The translations under genes and the position numbers were made by a program. Under the pieces are notes generated by a model. That model had not been told where the DNA came from, did no database searches, and saw only the letters and a program-made list of their open reading frames with translations. A stretch of DNA of 64,000 nucleotides from positions 2,170,320 to 2,234,319 of the forward strand of contig NZ_LN851186.1 in the NCBI RefSeq assembly GCF_001243895.1. Reading direction: 5' to 3'. Positions 1 through 9,048 of this stretch are shown here, piece by piece. Source of the stretch: Bacillus testis (GTDB lineage: Bacteria; Bacillota; Bacilli; Bacillales; DSM-1321). How positions within the stretch are numbered: position 1 is the stretch's first letter; each line of letters starts with the position of its first letter.

Positions 1-268
1 GGTAATCCCCCTTTCCTGTTGGGATAAAACTGATTTTGGATGATAATTTTAACGGTATTATTCTCCTGCAAAAATGAATGATTAATAGTATAAAAGGATT
101 CTAAAAGCAGTTAAATCTAATGAATATTACCTTATTGATAATTTGGAACATAATTTTTTTTGAATACAAAAGGTTTGGATGGTCTTTAGTGGTCTATATG
201 TCTAGAGCTCCTAAATCTGCTTTTAATGCCCCTAGTTGAATCAACTCTTTCTCTCGTTCCTGGCCGAT
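1..268. other. Intergenic left edge, no gene seen
   Basis: AT-rich sequence without an ORF that has a credible ribosome-binding site. It lies downstream of the small minus-strand gene that ends at 269. I see no clear terminator hairpin. Confidence 0.5.
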
Positions 269-595
269 CTATTGAAAGACATAATCGATATAGTTGCCAA
301 AACCTTTTTGGATTGCCAGCCCTTCGTTCCGCAAAGCCGCCCACAGATATCGATCAAGCGAATACGCGCTTTCAGACTGTAGTTTTTTTAACTGCCCAGG
401 TGTTAAAGAAGCTGAATAATACAACCCCTTTTTCTTTACGGTCAACTGATAGTTTTCCAGTTTTAACACATAGACCTCATAAGCTGGATCCCATTCTTTC
501 AGTTGGCGCTCAACAGTAACAGCTACATGATGCAAAAAATCTTCTTCGTTCAGAAAAACTGACATATATCCTCTTGCCATTCCGTTAATATTCAT
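269..595 (-). CDS. Hypothetical protein, 108 aa
   Basis: I do not recognise this small soluble protein. It begins MNINGMARGY, has an acidic and aromatic N-terminal half and a lysine-rich middle, and shows no signal peptide or membrane segment. I chose the internal ATG at 595 because GGAG lies 9 bases upstream; an ATG 15 bases earlier (610) has no obvious ribosome-binding site. It stands alone, with no operon partner. The composition looks like real coding sequence, but no motif suggests a function. Confidence 0.6.
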   Translation of the reverse strand: MNINGMARGYMSVFLNEEDFLHHVAVTVERQLKEWDPAYEVYVLKLENYQLTVKKKGLYYSASLTPGQLKKLQSESAYSLDRYLWAALRNEGLAIQKGFGNYIDYVFQ

Positions 596-772
596 GGTCA
601 ACCACTCCATTCTTTGGTATGAGAATATTGGCGTCTAAAGATGCATTTCTGCCTTAGTCAAATCTTTTTATACTATACCCACATTTACAGAAAAACTAAA
701 ACTTCCGACCTAATTATTCACTTTTCTTTTTTTGTGCAATTAGGCCCTTTTTAATAACAAAAAATGGTTAAA

Positions 773-825
773 CAAAAAACTGATGGGCAGCGAGGATTGA
801 TTTACCCAAGCTCCATCAGTTTTTG
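773..825 (-). terminator. Rho-independent terminator of the NlpC/P60-SLH gene
   Basis: The inverted arms CAAAAACTGATGG and CCATCAGTTTTTG flank a loop of about 25 bases just after the minus-strand stop at 827. The arm ends in a T run when read on the minus strand. Confidence 0.75.
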
Positions 826-826
826 G

Positions 827-1831
827 CTATTTAGCTTTGATTCCATTATAGACTGCTGCAGAGAAATCAGCTCTTGTGGCATGATCCAAAGGGCGGTAGA
901 CATTCGTTTTGAAACCTTTAGTCAAGTCAATGACATTCATTGTGACAATTGCTTCAAATGCCCAATAGGATGGTGATAAATCGCTGTATATATTCGCAGC
1001 ATCAGAACTGGAGGCAACAGGCTGTTTAAGTTTGAACGCATTTTTAACGATCACAGCCATTTGGGCTCTTGTCATGGTTTCGTTCGGACGGTATGTACCA
1101 TCGGCAAAGCCGTTAATAATGCCCAGTTCTTTCATTGCAGCAATATCCTTTGCAAACACACTGTTTGTATTTACATCTTTATATGAATAAGTACTAGAAG
1201 CGGTATGTTTCAACTGACGATTAATGATGGCCGCCGCTTGTCCCCGTGTGACAGAATCTGCCGGTCTGAATGTGCCGTCTTCAAAGCCTGATATGATGCC
1301 TTTATTAGATAACTCCGCTATAGCGTTATAAGCGAAATGGCCTTTGTCCAAATCGGTGAAATTCATTGCCGTTCCCTGAGAACCTACCACTCTTTTAGCT
1401 CCAGCATATTTAGGCTTCCAATAGGAATTAGTCATACTGGAAACAACAACTCCGCTATCAGTGGCTGATAGAAACTTTTGGTCTCCTATGTAAATGCCTG
1501 AATGTGAAATGCCTTTCTTATATGTATCAGAAAAAAAGACCAAGTCGCCAGGAGCCAAATCTTTGTCATCAATCATTAACCCGACTGACGTGTATTGATC
1601 GGCAGAAGTTCTTGGCAACGAAATGCCAACCTGGTTAAATACATACAGTAAATAACCCGAACAGTCAAAACCAGCTGGCGTGTTCCCGCCAAATTTATAA
1701 GGCGCGCTGATATATTGGCTGGCCAGCTTCACTATGTCGTTCCCTGTTACGGATGCCGCCGCAGAACTTCGAAAGGGCAAGAAACTGAACATAATAGAAG
1801 CAACAATAAATAAACTCATTACTTTTTTCAC
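827..1831 (-). CDS. Secreted NlpC/P60 peptidase with three SLH domains
   Basis: Predicted cell-wall peptidoglycan hydrolase tethered to the surface. The protein starts with a signal peptide (KK, a hydrophobic core, then a cut near SSAAA). Next comes an NlpC/P60 domain with the catalytic Cys in DCSGY (about residue 57) and His in SHSGIYIG (about 110). Three SLH repeats follow to the C-terminus, each with the FxDL/GxFxPxxxxTR-like pattern (for example FEDGTFRPADSVTRGQAA). SLH domains usually bind pyruvylated secondary wall polymers, which is family knowledge. I chose the GTG at 1831 because AGAGGGGG sits 7 bases upstream and the signal peptide begins there. In-frame ATGs at 1870 and 1849 have weaker sites. 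It is monocistronic and ends in a strong terminator. NlpC/P60 members are commonly DL-endopeptidases; the exact bond cut is not visible from sequence. Confidence 0.9.
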   Translation of the reverse strand: MKKVMSLFIVASIMFSFLPFRSSAAASVTGNDIVKLASQYISAPYKFGGNTPAGFDCSGYLLYVFNQVGISLPRTSADQYTSVGLMIDDKDLAPGDLVFFSDTYKKGISHSGIYIGDQKFLSATDSGVVVSSMTNSYWKPKYAGAKRVVGSQGTAMNFTDLDKGHFAYNAIAELSNKGIISGFEDGTFRPADSVTRGQAAAIINRQLKHTASSTYSYKDVNTNSVFAKDIAAMKELGIINGFADGTYRPNETMTRAQMAVIVKNAFKLKQPVASSSDAANIYSDLSPSYWAFEAIVTMNVIDLTKGFKTNVYRPLDHATRADFSAAVYNGIKAK

Positions 1832-2091
1832 AAAAGTCCCCCTCTTCATTAAATGTACCTTTTTGATCATTCAAAAAAGGTCGAAAATTGTTCGCGATAG
1901 TCTTATTCTATCATATTTAGCGCTATTTCGAATGAATAATTTTACAATTTTAATAATAAATGCATATATTCTCTCTATTTGTGGATTGAAAGGATATATG
2001 TACGGGTCGAATCGAATTTTCATTTAAAGTCTAAATCTATCTTTTTATATTCAAAATATCCGGAATATCTATCTTCTTCCCCATTTCCACG

Positions 2092-2125
2092 CAAAAAAGG
2101 CTCCCTTAAACTGGAAGCCTTTTTA
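2092..2125 (-). terminator. Terminator after pit
   Basis: Stem AAAAAGGCTTCC pairing with a near-perfect GGGAGCCTTTTTT, with a short loop and a T run on the minus strand, immediately downstream of the phosphate transporter stop. Confidence 0.85.
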
Positions 2126-2141
2126 TCTAATCTACGAATAT

Positions 2142-3140
2142 CTATAAAAACAAACGAAGCACATAAAAGATAACCGCAGCCAACGCAGCAGACAGCGGCA
2201 GCGTGATCACCCAGGTAACAACCATATGCTTGGCTGTATCCCAATTGACGCCCCTTACTCTATGCGCTGCACCTACACCCATTATAGAGGTTGAAATCAC
2301 ATGGGTGGTCGAAACAGGCAAGCCGAGAGCAGAAGCGCCAAAGATAATGCCCGCTCCGGTTACATCGGCCGCTACTCCATTGATCGGTCGAATTTTCATG
2401 ATTTTTCCGCCAACCGTTCTTATGATTTTCCAACCGCCTACCGAAGTCCCCAAGCCCATGGCAATTGCACAGGCCACCTGTACCCAAAAAGGAATCTGTG
2501 ATTCATGTATATAACCATTTGCCATCAAAGCCATGGTTATTATCCCCATCGTCTTCTGGGCATCATTTGTACCATGTGTAAAAGACTGCAGAGCTGCTGT
2601 AAAAATCTGAATATGGCGAAAACGGCGGTTTGTCTTAGGCAAATTTCTATTCTTAAAAACAATCTTAAAAATGCTATAAACAAGATAGCCCAGACAAAAG
2701 GCAATGATTGGCGACAATATAAGCGCTTCTATAATAGTCATGAATCCGGCCCACTTTAAAACATGAAAACCGGATGACGCAGCAGCCGCCCCGGCTATAC
2801 TGCCAATGATCGTATGCGAGGAAGAACTGGGTATCCCCATATACCATGTCAATAGGTTCCATAAAATCCCGGCAATCAATGCTGAAAGGATGACGGCTGA
2901 CCCATCTTCTAATGAAAAAGGATCTACAATATTTTTTGTAATTGTTTGCGCAACGCCCGTAAATGAGATTGCCCCGAGAAAATTCATTATGACCGCTAGC
3001 GTGATCGCTCTCTTTGGAGAGAGTGCCTTCGTTGATATAGATGTAGCAATGGCATTTGCAGAATCATGGAATCCATTGATAAAATCAAATGTCAGAGCGC
3101 CGATAACTATCAGAATCGTTATGAGCATTAATGAGTCCAT
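2142..3140 (-). CDS. pit: PiT-family inorganic phosphate transporter
   Basis: A 332-residue membrane carrier of the PiT family, which imports metal-phosphate with protons or Na+. The two diagnostic family repeats are visible. One is near the N-terminus (GFHDSANAIATSISTKAL, about residues 22-39). The second is in the C-terminal half (SFTHGTNDAQKTMG, about residues 190-205). About ten hydrophobic segments span the protein. Thirteen bases upstream ends the DUF47 gene, so the two form an operon with the soluble partner first, the same arrangement as ykaA-pit in Bacillus subtilis. Length is typical for short bacterial PiT proteins. The ion preference cannot be read from sequence. Confidence 0.92.
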   Translation of the reverse strand: MDSLMLITILIVIGALTFDFINGFHDSANAIATSISTKALSPKRAITLAVIMNFLGAISFTGVAQTITKNIVDPFSLEDGSAVILSALIAGILWNLLTWYMGIPSSSSHTIIGSIAGAAAASSGFHVLKWAGFMTIIEALILSPIIAFCLGYLVYSIFKIVFKNRNLPKTNRRFRHIQIFTAALQSFTHGTNDAQKTMGIITMALMANGYIHESQIPFWVQVACAIAMGLGTSVGGWKIIRTVGGKIMKIRPINGVAADVTGAGIIFGASALGLPVSTTHVISTSIMGVGAAHRVRGVNWDTAKHMVVTWVITLPLSAALAAVIFYVLRLFL

Positions 3141-3152
3141 GATTCAGCCCCC

Positions 3153-3776
3153 TTATGAATTTTTCATAATAATGGTTTCAAGTGTGTTCGCAACTACTTC
3201 ACAAAAATCAGCAATTTCTTCGAGATTCTCATATATTTCTTTATATTGGATAACCCTGATTGGGTCCGTCTCGATGGCAAAGAGATTTTTCATGCTTTGA
3301 CGGTGCAAGGCATCGCATTTTGATTCAAGCTCTTTGATTTTGATCGCATGTTCACTGATGCTCTGCAATTTTTTAGTGGATGTCAGCAGATTAACCGCAA
3401 CATCTATTTCATGTGCCGCTTCACAGATATGGCCTACCATTTTGACCATATATTCATCCGCATTGATAATAGAATACATCTCAAAAAGAGCTGAACATTG
3501 TTCCAGCCCATCAAGTACATCATCCATACTCATAGAAAGCTGAAGAATATCTTCCCGCTCAATCGGAGTGATAAATGCTTTATTCAATTCCTGGATAATT
3601 TCATGGATAAAAGAATCGCCTTTGTGCTCAAATTCATTCATTTTTTCCGCAAACACTTTTAAATCGCTGACGTCTTTCAACTTATAATCAACAAAAAAAT
3701 CAGCACTTTCCTTCAAGTTAACAGATATATTGCTTAACATAACTGCAAACTTATCTTTTTTTGACTTAAACACCAT
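3153..3776 (-). CDS. ykaA: DUF47/PhoU-like partner of the phosphate transporter
   Basis: Soluble helical protein of 207 residues belonging to the DUF47 (PhoU-related) family. It has the typical N-terminal segment MVFKSKKDKFAVMLSNIS and long amphipathic helices, with E/D-rich motifs such as EHKGDS and ELESKCDALH that resemble PhoU metal-binding helices. Genes of this family are nearly always linked to a PiT carrier and are thought to control its activity; that is family knowledge. I used the ATG at 3776, preceded by GAGGG, rather than a TTG 21 bases further upstream. First gene of a two-gene operon with pit. Confidence 0.88.
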   Translation of the reverse strand: MVFKSKKDKFAVMLSNISVNLKESADFFVDYKLKDVSDLKVFAEKMNEFEHKGDSFIHEIIQELNKAFITPIEREDILQLSMSMDDVLDGLEQCSALFEMYSIINADEYMVKMVGHICEAAHEIDVAVNLLTSTKKLQSISEHAIKIKELESKCDALHRQSMKNLFAIETDPIRVIQYKEIYENLEEIADFCEVVANTLETIIMKNS

Positions 3777-4141
3777 ATAATATCCCTCACGATTCAAAAA
3801 ATATGTCGATATGTATCAAAACACGTCGAAAGTTCTTAACTTTATTAGTTTACCCCTACTTTTTTGCATAATAAAGCAATACCCCTTAAAATTCATAAAA
3901 TAGTTGTTATTTGTCTAAAGTTTCCTCTTAATGGAAATTAAACGTTTAAAAATGAAGTTGCCTGCCAATTAGTATTTCTCTGCAATTGTGGATTATACAT
4001 TTATTGTTCCTTTCCACTAATAAGGTGGCTTTAAAAGCAATATTGCTTAAAATGTAATCTTTTGTTCATGAGTTGTTCATATTCATCAAGCATTCTTTAT
4101 ATATACAATCGACAGAAAGAACCAAATTGGGGGGATACATA
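3777..4141. other. Intergenic region between divergent genes
   Basis: An AT-rich 365-base spacer holding the divergent promoters of the phosphate operon (minus) and the DUF2871 gene (plus). I could not pick a confident -35/-10 pair or a Pho box by eye. Confidence 0.4.
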
Positions 4142-4576
4142 GTGAAGAAACTATATTACTCGGCGTTGGCCTATTTAATTGCCGCTTTAGTGAGTGGAGT
4201 CTTGTGGAGAGAACTAGCAAAATTTAATGATGTCACAGAAGCGACGTCACTCGGCAAAGTACATGGCCATTTAATGACATTGGGATTCATCATGTTCTTA
4301 CTATTTATCATTATGGAAAGAATCTTTCATATCTCAGCACATAAACAATTCAATTTGTTTTTTATCGTATACCATATCGGCGTTATCACGGCCACTTTAA
4401 TGATGCTGATCAGAGGCTATGTCAGCATTATGGTTATAAAGGGCAGCCTTGATTTATCGGACGGCTTGGATGCAGCAATATCAGGTATGGCAGGATTGAG
4501 CCATATCGTACTGTCACTTGGATTGATTTTATTTATGGTTATTCTAAAGAAATCTCTCTTTCCAGTAAAAAAATAA
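4142..4576 (+). CDS. DUF2871 family membrane protein
   Basis: Small integral membrane protein of 144 residues matching the DUF2871 family in start, size and layout. It has four hydrophobic segments, the motif GKVHGHLMTLGF after the first, and a conserved YHIGVITATLMMLIRG stretch. The function of this family is unknown to me. I chose the GTG at 4142 because GGGGGG lies 7 bases before it and the first membrane helix begins directly after (KKLYYSALAY). Longer in-frame extensions add non-conserved residues. It is monocistronic and followed by a strong terminator. Confidence 0.85.
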   Translation: MKKLYYSALAYLIAALVSGVLWRELAKFNDVTEATSLGKVHGHLMTLGFIMFLLFIIMERIFHISAHKQFNLFFIVYHIGVITATLMMLIRGYVSIMVIKGSLDLSDGLDAAISGMAGLSHIVLSLGLILFMVILKKSLFPVKK

Positions 4577-4617
4577 AGTGGCAAAAGCTTCGTTAAGCCT
4601 TTTGTCATAAACACAAT

Positions 4618-4660
4618 ATAAAAAACGGAAACAAGCTAAATAGCTGTTTCCGTTTTTTAT
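4618..4660 (+). terminator. Terminator after the DUF2871 gene
   Basis: AAAAAACGGAAAC pairs with GTTTCCGTTTTTT around a short AT-rich loop, with GC in the stem and a T run. Confidence 0.9.
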
Positions 4661-4805
4661 ACCATTTTTTCTCTCTAACGAAACATAAACCTGATATATA
4701 TTTTAGAGAAATCAAATGAACTTTTTCTAATTATATGTAAAACTAAATATCAAAACGAATACATGTTTCAAAACGGCTCCTGGTCAACGCCCGTTTCCTG
4801 TACTA

Positions 4806-5579
4806 TTATTTTTCCAGTTTACCAGCTACGCCGCCGCCATCAACAGGAAGGGTGACCCCGTTGATTTGCTTAGCAAAATCCGAACACAAAAAGACAGCTG
4901 CATTCCCTTGATCTTCAGGGGTGGCAATTTTCCCTGAAGGCAGGGACGCTTCTACGGCTTTAGCCTGTTCAGGTGCGGTTGAAAACCAATATTCAATGGC
5001 GGGAGTCAAGGTCATCCCCGGACAAATGGAATTTACACGAATCCCCTTTTGGCCGTATTCTAACGCAACTGTTTTTGTTAAGCCGTTGATGCCCCATTTG
5101 GACGCTGAATAGGCAGCTAGATTTGGCATCCCTTGCAATCCTGCAGTGGAAGCGGTATTCACAATGGCTCCCCCGCCATTTTTAAGCATTTCTCTTACCT
5201 GATGCTTTAGCGCGTAATAGGTGCCATATAAATTGATCTGAATGCATTTATCCCAATCATCGGTTTCTGTTTCTGCAATCGGTGCAGTCATGGAGCCGAT
5301 CCCTGCATTGTTATGGGCGAAATCCAACTTTCCAAATGAATCGGCCGCCGCCTGAATAAGGGCAGCCATTTCTTCTTCTTTGGCTACGTTGCACGGGAAA
5401 AAAGCAGCCGTACCGCCTGCATCTTCTATCATTTTAACCGTTGCCACTCCGCTTTCTTCATTGATATCAGACACCATGACTTGTGCGCCTTCACGGGCGA
5501 AAGCTATGGCGCTTGCCCTTCCGATTCCTGAACCTGCGCCTGTGACGAGTCCCGCTTTTCCTACCATAAGTCCTGCCAT
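4806..5579 (-). CDS. SDR family NAD(P)-dependent oxidoreductase
   Basis: Classical short-chain dehydrogenase of 257 residues. Visible motifs are TGAGSGIG (cofactor binding, about residues 14-21), a DI acidic pair after beta-2 that suggests NAD preference, NNAG (about 90-93), the catalytic Ser in NTAST and the Tyr-Lys pair in YSASK (about 155-159). The C-terminus has the common CPG...T and VDGGG motifs. Substrate is unknown; annotation as glucose 1-dehydrogenase or 3-oxoacyl reductase would be only a family guess. The ATG has GGGGGA about 8 bases upstream. The gene stands alone between oppositely oriented or distant genes. Confidence 0.9.
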   Translation of the reverse strand: MAGLMVGKAGLVTGAGSGIGRASAIAFAREGAQVMVSDINEESGVATVKMIEDAGGTAAFFPCNVAKEEEMAALIQAAADSFGKLDFAHNNAGIGSMTAPIAETETDDWDKCIQINLYGTYYALKHQVREMLKNGGGAIVNTASTAGLQGMPNLAAYSASKWGINGLTKTVALEYGQKGIRVNSICPGMTLTPAIEYWFSTAPEQAKAVEASLPSGKIATPEDQGNAAVFLCSDFAKQINGVTLPVDGGGVAGKLEK

Positions 5580-6070
5580 AATCGATTCCCCCTATGTGTT
5601 TAAGCGCTTACAGACAAATTTTATCTCTTATGTATTAAAATCACAATAGTAAATAGAAGATTATAACGCCAAGTAAAGGTCAGCCATTATCAAGCTTTTG
5701 GCCATTTATGCATCCCCCTTTGATATTGGTCTTCATATCTTGAAAGGTATAAAAGATAAAACGCAATAGCAATCTGAATCAACTATCTTCGTTTTTCATA
5801 GTAGCACTCCTTTTAAAAGAATAGCGCAGGCAAACCAGGGTGTCGGAAAATCCTTTTTTTCATACAGCCTTCAGTTGGATTTTCAGCTTGGCATTTCGCT
5901 TTCCGGAGCACTGCTTTCCTATTAAAAAGTTGTTTGATTATGCCCATTTTACATATGTATCTCTATGAAAGCTTCTATTAATCCCCTCTGCCTTCCCTTC
6001 TGCTAATGCAAGAATATGTCATACTCTCTTAATTGCCACATAACTTGTATTAGAGAGGTGAATATGAACG
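5580..6070. other. Intergenic region with two micro-ORFs of uncertain meaning
   Basis: No full gene. On the minus strand two very short ORFs follow excellent ribosome-binding sites: 5779-5799 (MKNEDS, after AAAAGGAG) and 5661-5705 (MAKSLIMADLYLAL, after AAAGGGGG). They may be leader peptides, decayed gene ends or chance. The rest, including the spoIIP promoter region, shows no clear element by eye. Confidence 0.35.
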
Positions 6071-7213
6071 ATGGAACGAATAAGCATAATCAGAAAAAAA
6101 ATAATCAATTCCTTCACTATTACGCTAATTGCCGCTAGCATTGTGTTATATATGCTGATACTAAATTACTCTTATGGCTCAAGGACCATCGAGAAAATGA
6201 TAGATGAAGTACAAGGGAAAGACCTGTTTACTTATTTTTTTCAAACATCCAACCATTTTTATTTTGCCGAAGAAAACAATCCTTTCTCAGCGATGCATTT
6301 AACCGATTTATTCTTCTCGCTGGCCGCAAACGTCAAACCGACTGATGCCCGTTCTTACTTGATCAACCAAATTCCCGGTTTAGCCGATTATGATACAGAG
6401 ATCCTTGTTGCTGGTGAGGGGACCAATATCACCAATCTTCCTGTGGAACCCCATTTGACGGAGACCGAGCAAAAAAATGAAAGCCCCGTGGCGGAAGAAA
6501 AGGTAAAAACGACTTCGGACACTGCTCCTCCTGCCGCCAAAAAAACATATACACTGGCCGAGAGCGATATTTTTATCTATCAATCGCATAATCGAGAATC
6601 TTTTTTGCCTTTCTTAAAAGGGACGAACGACCCGGACAAAGCGTCAAGTTCAGACCAACGAGCCAACGTCGTTAAGATAGGCAGCTTGTTGGCGGAGCAA
6701 TTAATCGCCAATGGACTCAAAGTGTATCATGATACGACCGATGTGAATAAAAAATTAGTTGAACGCAATATGAATTATTATCATTCCTATGACATTTCTG
6801 GTGAGATCGTCAAGGCTGCATCAGCACAAAATACAAAAATGCAGTATTTTATCGATGTCCACAGGGATGCAGCCCGCAAAAAACTAACAACGAAAGTCAT
6901 TAACGGGAAATCATACGCACGATTGTATTTCATCATCGGAAAAGAGAATAAAGACTATCAAAAAAACCTGGAATTCACAAAAAAAATCAATTCTGCGCTT
7001 GAGGAAAAATACCCTGGACTAAGCAGAGGTGTATTGGGGAAAAGTCGCTTGGAAGGAAATGGAGTCTATAATCAGAACATATCGGACAAAGCGATTCTCG
7101 TCGAATTGGGCGGTGTCGATAATACCATGGATGAATTGAACCGGACGATCAAAGCATTGGCGGATGCCTATACCGCTGCTTATAACCATTCAATTGCCGT
7201 GAATAAACAATAG
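6071..7213 (+). CDS. spoIIP: Stage II sporulation protein P family (SpoIIP)
   Basis: Membrane-anchored cell-wall hydrolase of 380 residues. Family members act with SpoIID and SpoIIM as amidase and endopeptidase during engulfment of the forespore. The protein has one N-terminal transmembrane helix (about residues 14-30), then a low-complexity E/K/T/P linker around residues 130-155. The SpoIIP domain follows, with the conserved IYQSHNRESFLP (candidate zinc-ligand His) and DVHRDAARK motifs and a late VELGGVDN. Length is close to the usual 370-400. In B. subtilis spoIIP lies beside gpr. No gpr is seen here, so this could be a second copy. AGAGGTG precedes the start at a somewhat long distance. 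A sporulation promoter could not be fixed. Confidence 0.85.
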   Translation: MERISIIRKKIINSFTITLIAASIVLYMLILNYSYGSRTIEKMIDEVQGKDLFTYFFQTSNHFYFAEENNPFSAMHLTDLFFSLAANVKPTDARSYLINQIPGLADYDTEILVAGEGTNITNLPVEPHLTETEQKNESPVAEEKVKTTSDTAPPAAKKTYTLAESDIFIYQSHNRESFLPFLKGTNDPDKASSSDQRANVVKIGSLLAEQLIANGLKVYHDTTDVNKKLVERNMNYYHSYDISGEIVKAASAQNTKMQYFIDVHRDAARKKLTTKVINGKSYARLYFIIGKENKDYQKNLEFTKKINSALEEKYPGLSRGVLGKSRLEGNGVYNQNISDKAILVELGGVDNTMDELNRTIKALADAYTAAYNHSIAVNKQ

Positions 7214-7220
7214 CTAAAAA

Positions 7221-7249
7221 AATGCCGGCAAATAGCCGGCACCTTTTGT
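7221..7249. terminator. Bidirectional terminator between spoIIP and the oxidoreductase gene
   Basis: A perfect TGCCGGC / GCCGGCA stem with loop AAATA, flanked by A-rich sequence on the left and a T-rich run on the right. It lies between two convergent genes. Confidence 0.85.
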
Positions 7250-7252
7250 CTC

Positions 7253-8902
7253 TTATTTCAATAGAGAAGCAATTTCATCAATCTTTTTGGCACCGAATAC
7301 AACCTCTTTGTCATTGATGATCATAGCCGGTACACTCATTACTTTATATTTTGTTTTGATGTCAGGGAATTGGCTGATATCCACCATTTCAGCTTCCACA
7401 TTCGGATTTTCGATCGCAATCCGTTGCGCCCCCACCACTACATCAGGACAATAATGGCATGCAAGAGACACCATTACCTTAATATTCGCTTTTTTAGAGA
7501 TCTGTTTAATTTCGCTTAGAATAGCAGCATCCAATGCTTGGCCTGGACCAGCCAAGTTATAGATGGCAAGGATGAAGGAATTAAGCTCATGTCCGCCCGG
7601 TACCCCGTGATATTTTACGCCGCTATAATTACCGCTAGCGTCCAACATTGCGACAATCGGGTATTTATCGGCATTCACTTTTGCTTCCATTTCTTTGTTT
7701 TCGCCTTTTTTATAGATCTGCAGATGCAGTTTATCACCGAGTTCTACAACATCCTGAAGGAAATTGCGCAGTTCGATCGATTTTGGCAGCTTTTCATCCA
7801 CGATCGTCACCAGCGTGACATCGTTCTCCATTTTATTGAAGATTCCTTTCAACTGACCGGCAATCGCCTCAGAAATCAAAGAGGATTTACCGGATGATTT
7901 CTGGGTTGTTTCTTCCTGTTTTGCAGGTTTCTCTTCTTGAGGCTCATCTTTAATGCCTAAGCGTTCTTTTTCCTCAGCCACATATTTTCCGGCGTCAGAA
8001 GCAGCGATTGCTCCATCCGCTACCGCTGTTACGATTTGGCGCAATGATTTCGGACGCAAGTCTCCAGCTGCATAAACGCCTTTTACATTTGTCTGCATAT
8101 CATCATTGGTAAGGATATATCCAGCTGGGTCCATATCAACATGCCCTTTAAATAATTCTGTGCGCGGTTGATAACCGATGAATACAAATACACCGAATGT
8201 TCCGTCTTCTTTTTTAGCTTCGTATTCCCATTCCTCTTTTGTCTCGTTATTGATGAAACGAGCTTTTTGGATCATCCCGTCTCCGTATACGCCCAGCAGC
8301 TCTGTGTGGAACTTCACTTCGATTTTCTCATTGGCGAAAACCTTATCAGCAATCGATGGAGCACATGTGAATTCAGGCTCACGGGCAATGATGGTCACTT
8401 TTGTCGCATAGCGTGTTAAATACATCGCTTCTTCTGCAGCTGCAAATCCTGCTCCGATTACAAACACTTCTAATCCTTGGAAGAATTCACCGTCACATGT
8501 TGAGCAATACGCGACACCTCTTCCTGTAAACTCTTGCTCTCCTGGGAATCCAAGTTTACGAGGAGCGGCTCCTGTTGCAATAATAACCGAGCGGGCATAC
8601 AAATCGCCATTGACGGTTTTGATCTGCTTCACTTCTTTAGAAAAGTCTACATCTGTTACTTCCGTTTTGATGAATTCGACGCCAAAATCTTCATTTTGCT
8701 TTCTCATTTCCTCAATCAAAGCGGGACCGGATGTTTTACGGATTCCTGGATAGTTGGCGATTTCAGACGTAGTTGCTGCCTGTCCACCGGCATTGCCTCG
8801 TTCAACAATCGCTGTTTTTAATTTTGCGCGGCCGGCATAGACACCTGCAGATAGTCCTGCTGGCCCAGCACCGATAATGATTAAATCATAAACATTTTTC
8901 AT
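7253..8902 (-). CDS. AhpF-type disulfide reductase with reversed domain order
   Basis: Flavoprotein of 549 residues predicted to pass electrons from NAD(P)H to a peroxiredoxin. Residues 1-310 are a thioredoxin-reductase module: FAD motif GAGPAG (11-16), redox pair CSTCDG (Cys133 and Cys136) and a C-terminal TNVKGVYAAGD FAD motif. After a charged linker (about 315-335), residues 340-549 match the tandem thioredoxin-fold unit that normally forms the N-terminus of AhpF, including SLACHYCPDVV (Cys482 and Cys485) and a cis-Pro VPAM motif. So the modules are swapped relative to classical AhpF. It lies just downstream of ahpC on the same strand but is separated from it by a strong terminator, so it probably has its own promoter. 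ATG with GGAGAGAG upstream. The role as AhpC reductase is inference from domains and location. Confidence 0.9.
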   Translation of the reverse strand: MKNVYDLIIIGAGPAGLSAGVYAGRAKLKTAIVERGNAGGQAATTSEIANYPGIRKTSGPALIEEMRKQNEDFGVEFIKTEVTDVDFSKEVKQIKTVNGDLYARSVIIATGAAPRKLGFPGEQEFTGRGVAYCSTCDGEFFQGLEVFVIGAGFAAAEEAMYLTRYATKVTIIAREPEFTCAPSIADKVFANEKIEVKFHTELLGVYGDGMIQKARFINNETKEEWEYEAKKEDGTFGVFVFIGYQPRTELFKGHVDMDPAGYILTNDDMQTNVKGVYAAGDLRPKSLRQIVTAVADGAIAASDAGKYVAEEKERLGIKDEPQEEKPAKQEETTQKSSGKSSLISEAIAGQLKGIFNKMENDVTLVTIVDEKLPKSIELRNFLQDVVELGDKLHLQIYKKGENKEMEAKVNADKYPIVAMLDASGNYSGVKYHGVPGGHELNSFILAIYNLAGPGQALDAAILSEIKQISKKANIKVMVSLACHYCPDVVVGAQRIAIENPNVEAEMVDISQFPDIKTKYKVMSVPAMIINDKEVVFGAKKIDEIASLLK

Positions 8903-8945
8903 ATTCTCTCTCCATATTGTATTATGAATGTAGTTAAAATTAAGT

Positions 8946-8990
8946 AAAAAATGGATGAGGCACTTAAATAGATAAGTGCCTCATTTTTTG
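8946..8990 (-). terminator. Terminator after ahpC
   Basis: The 12-base arms ATGAGGCACTTA and TAAGTGCCTCAT have a 6-base loop with A and T tracts on the two sides. It separates ahpC from the reductase gene. Confidence 0.92.
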
Positions 8991-9048
8991 TTGTTGGTTC
9001 TCTCCAATTCACCAATTGCGATTTATGAGGGAGTTTAGTGTAAGGGAT

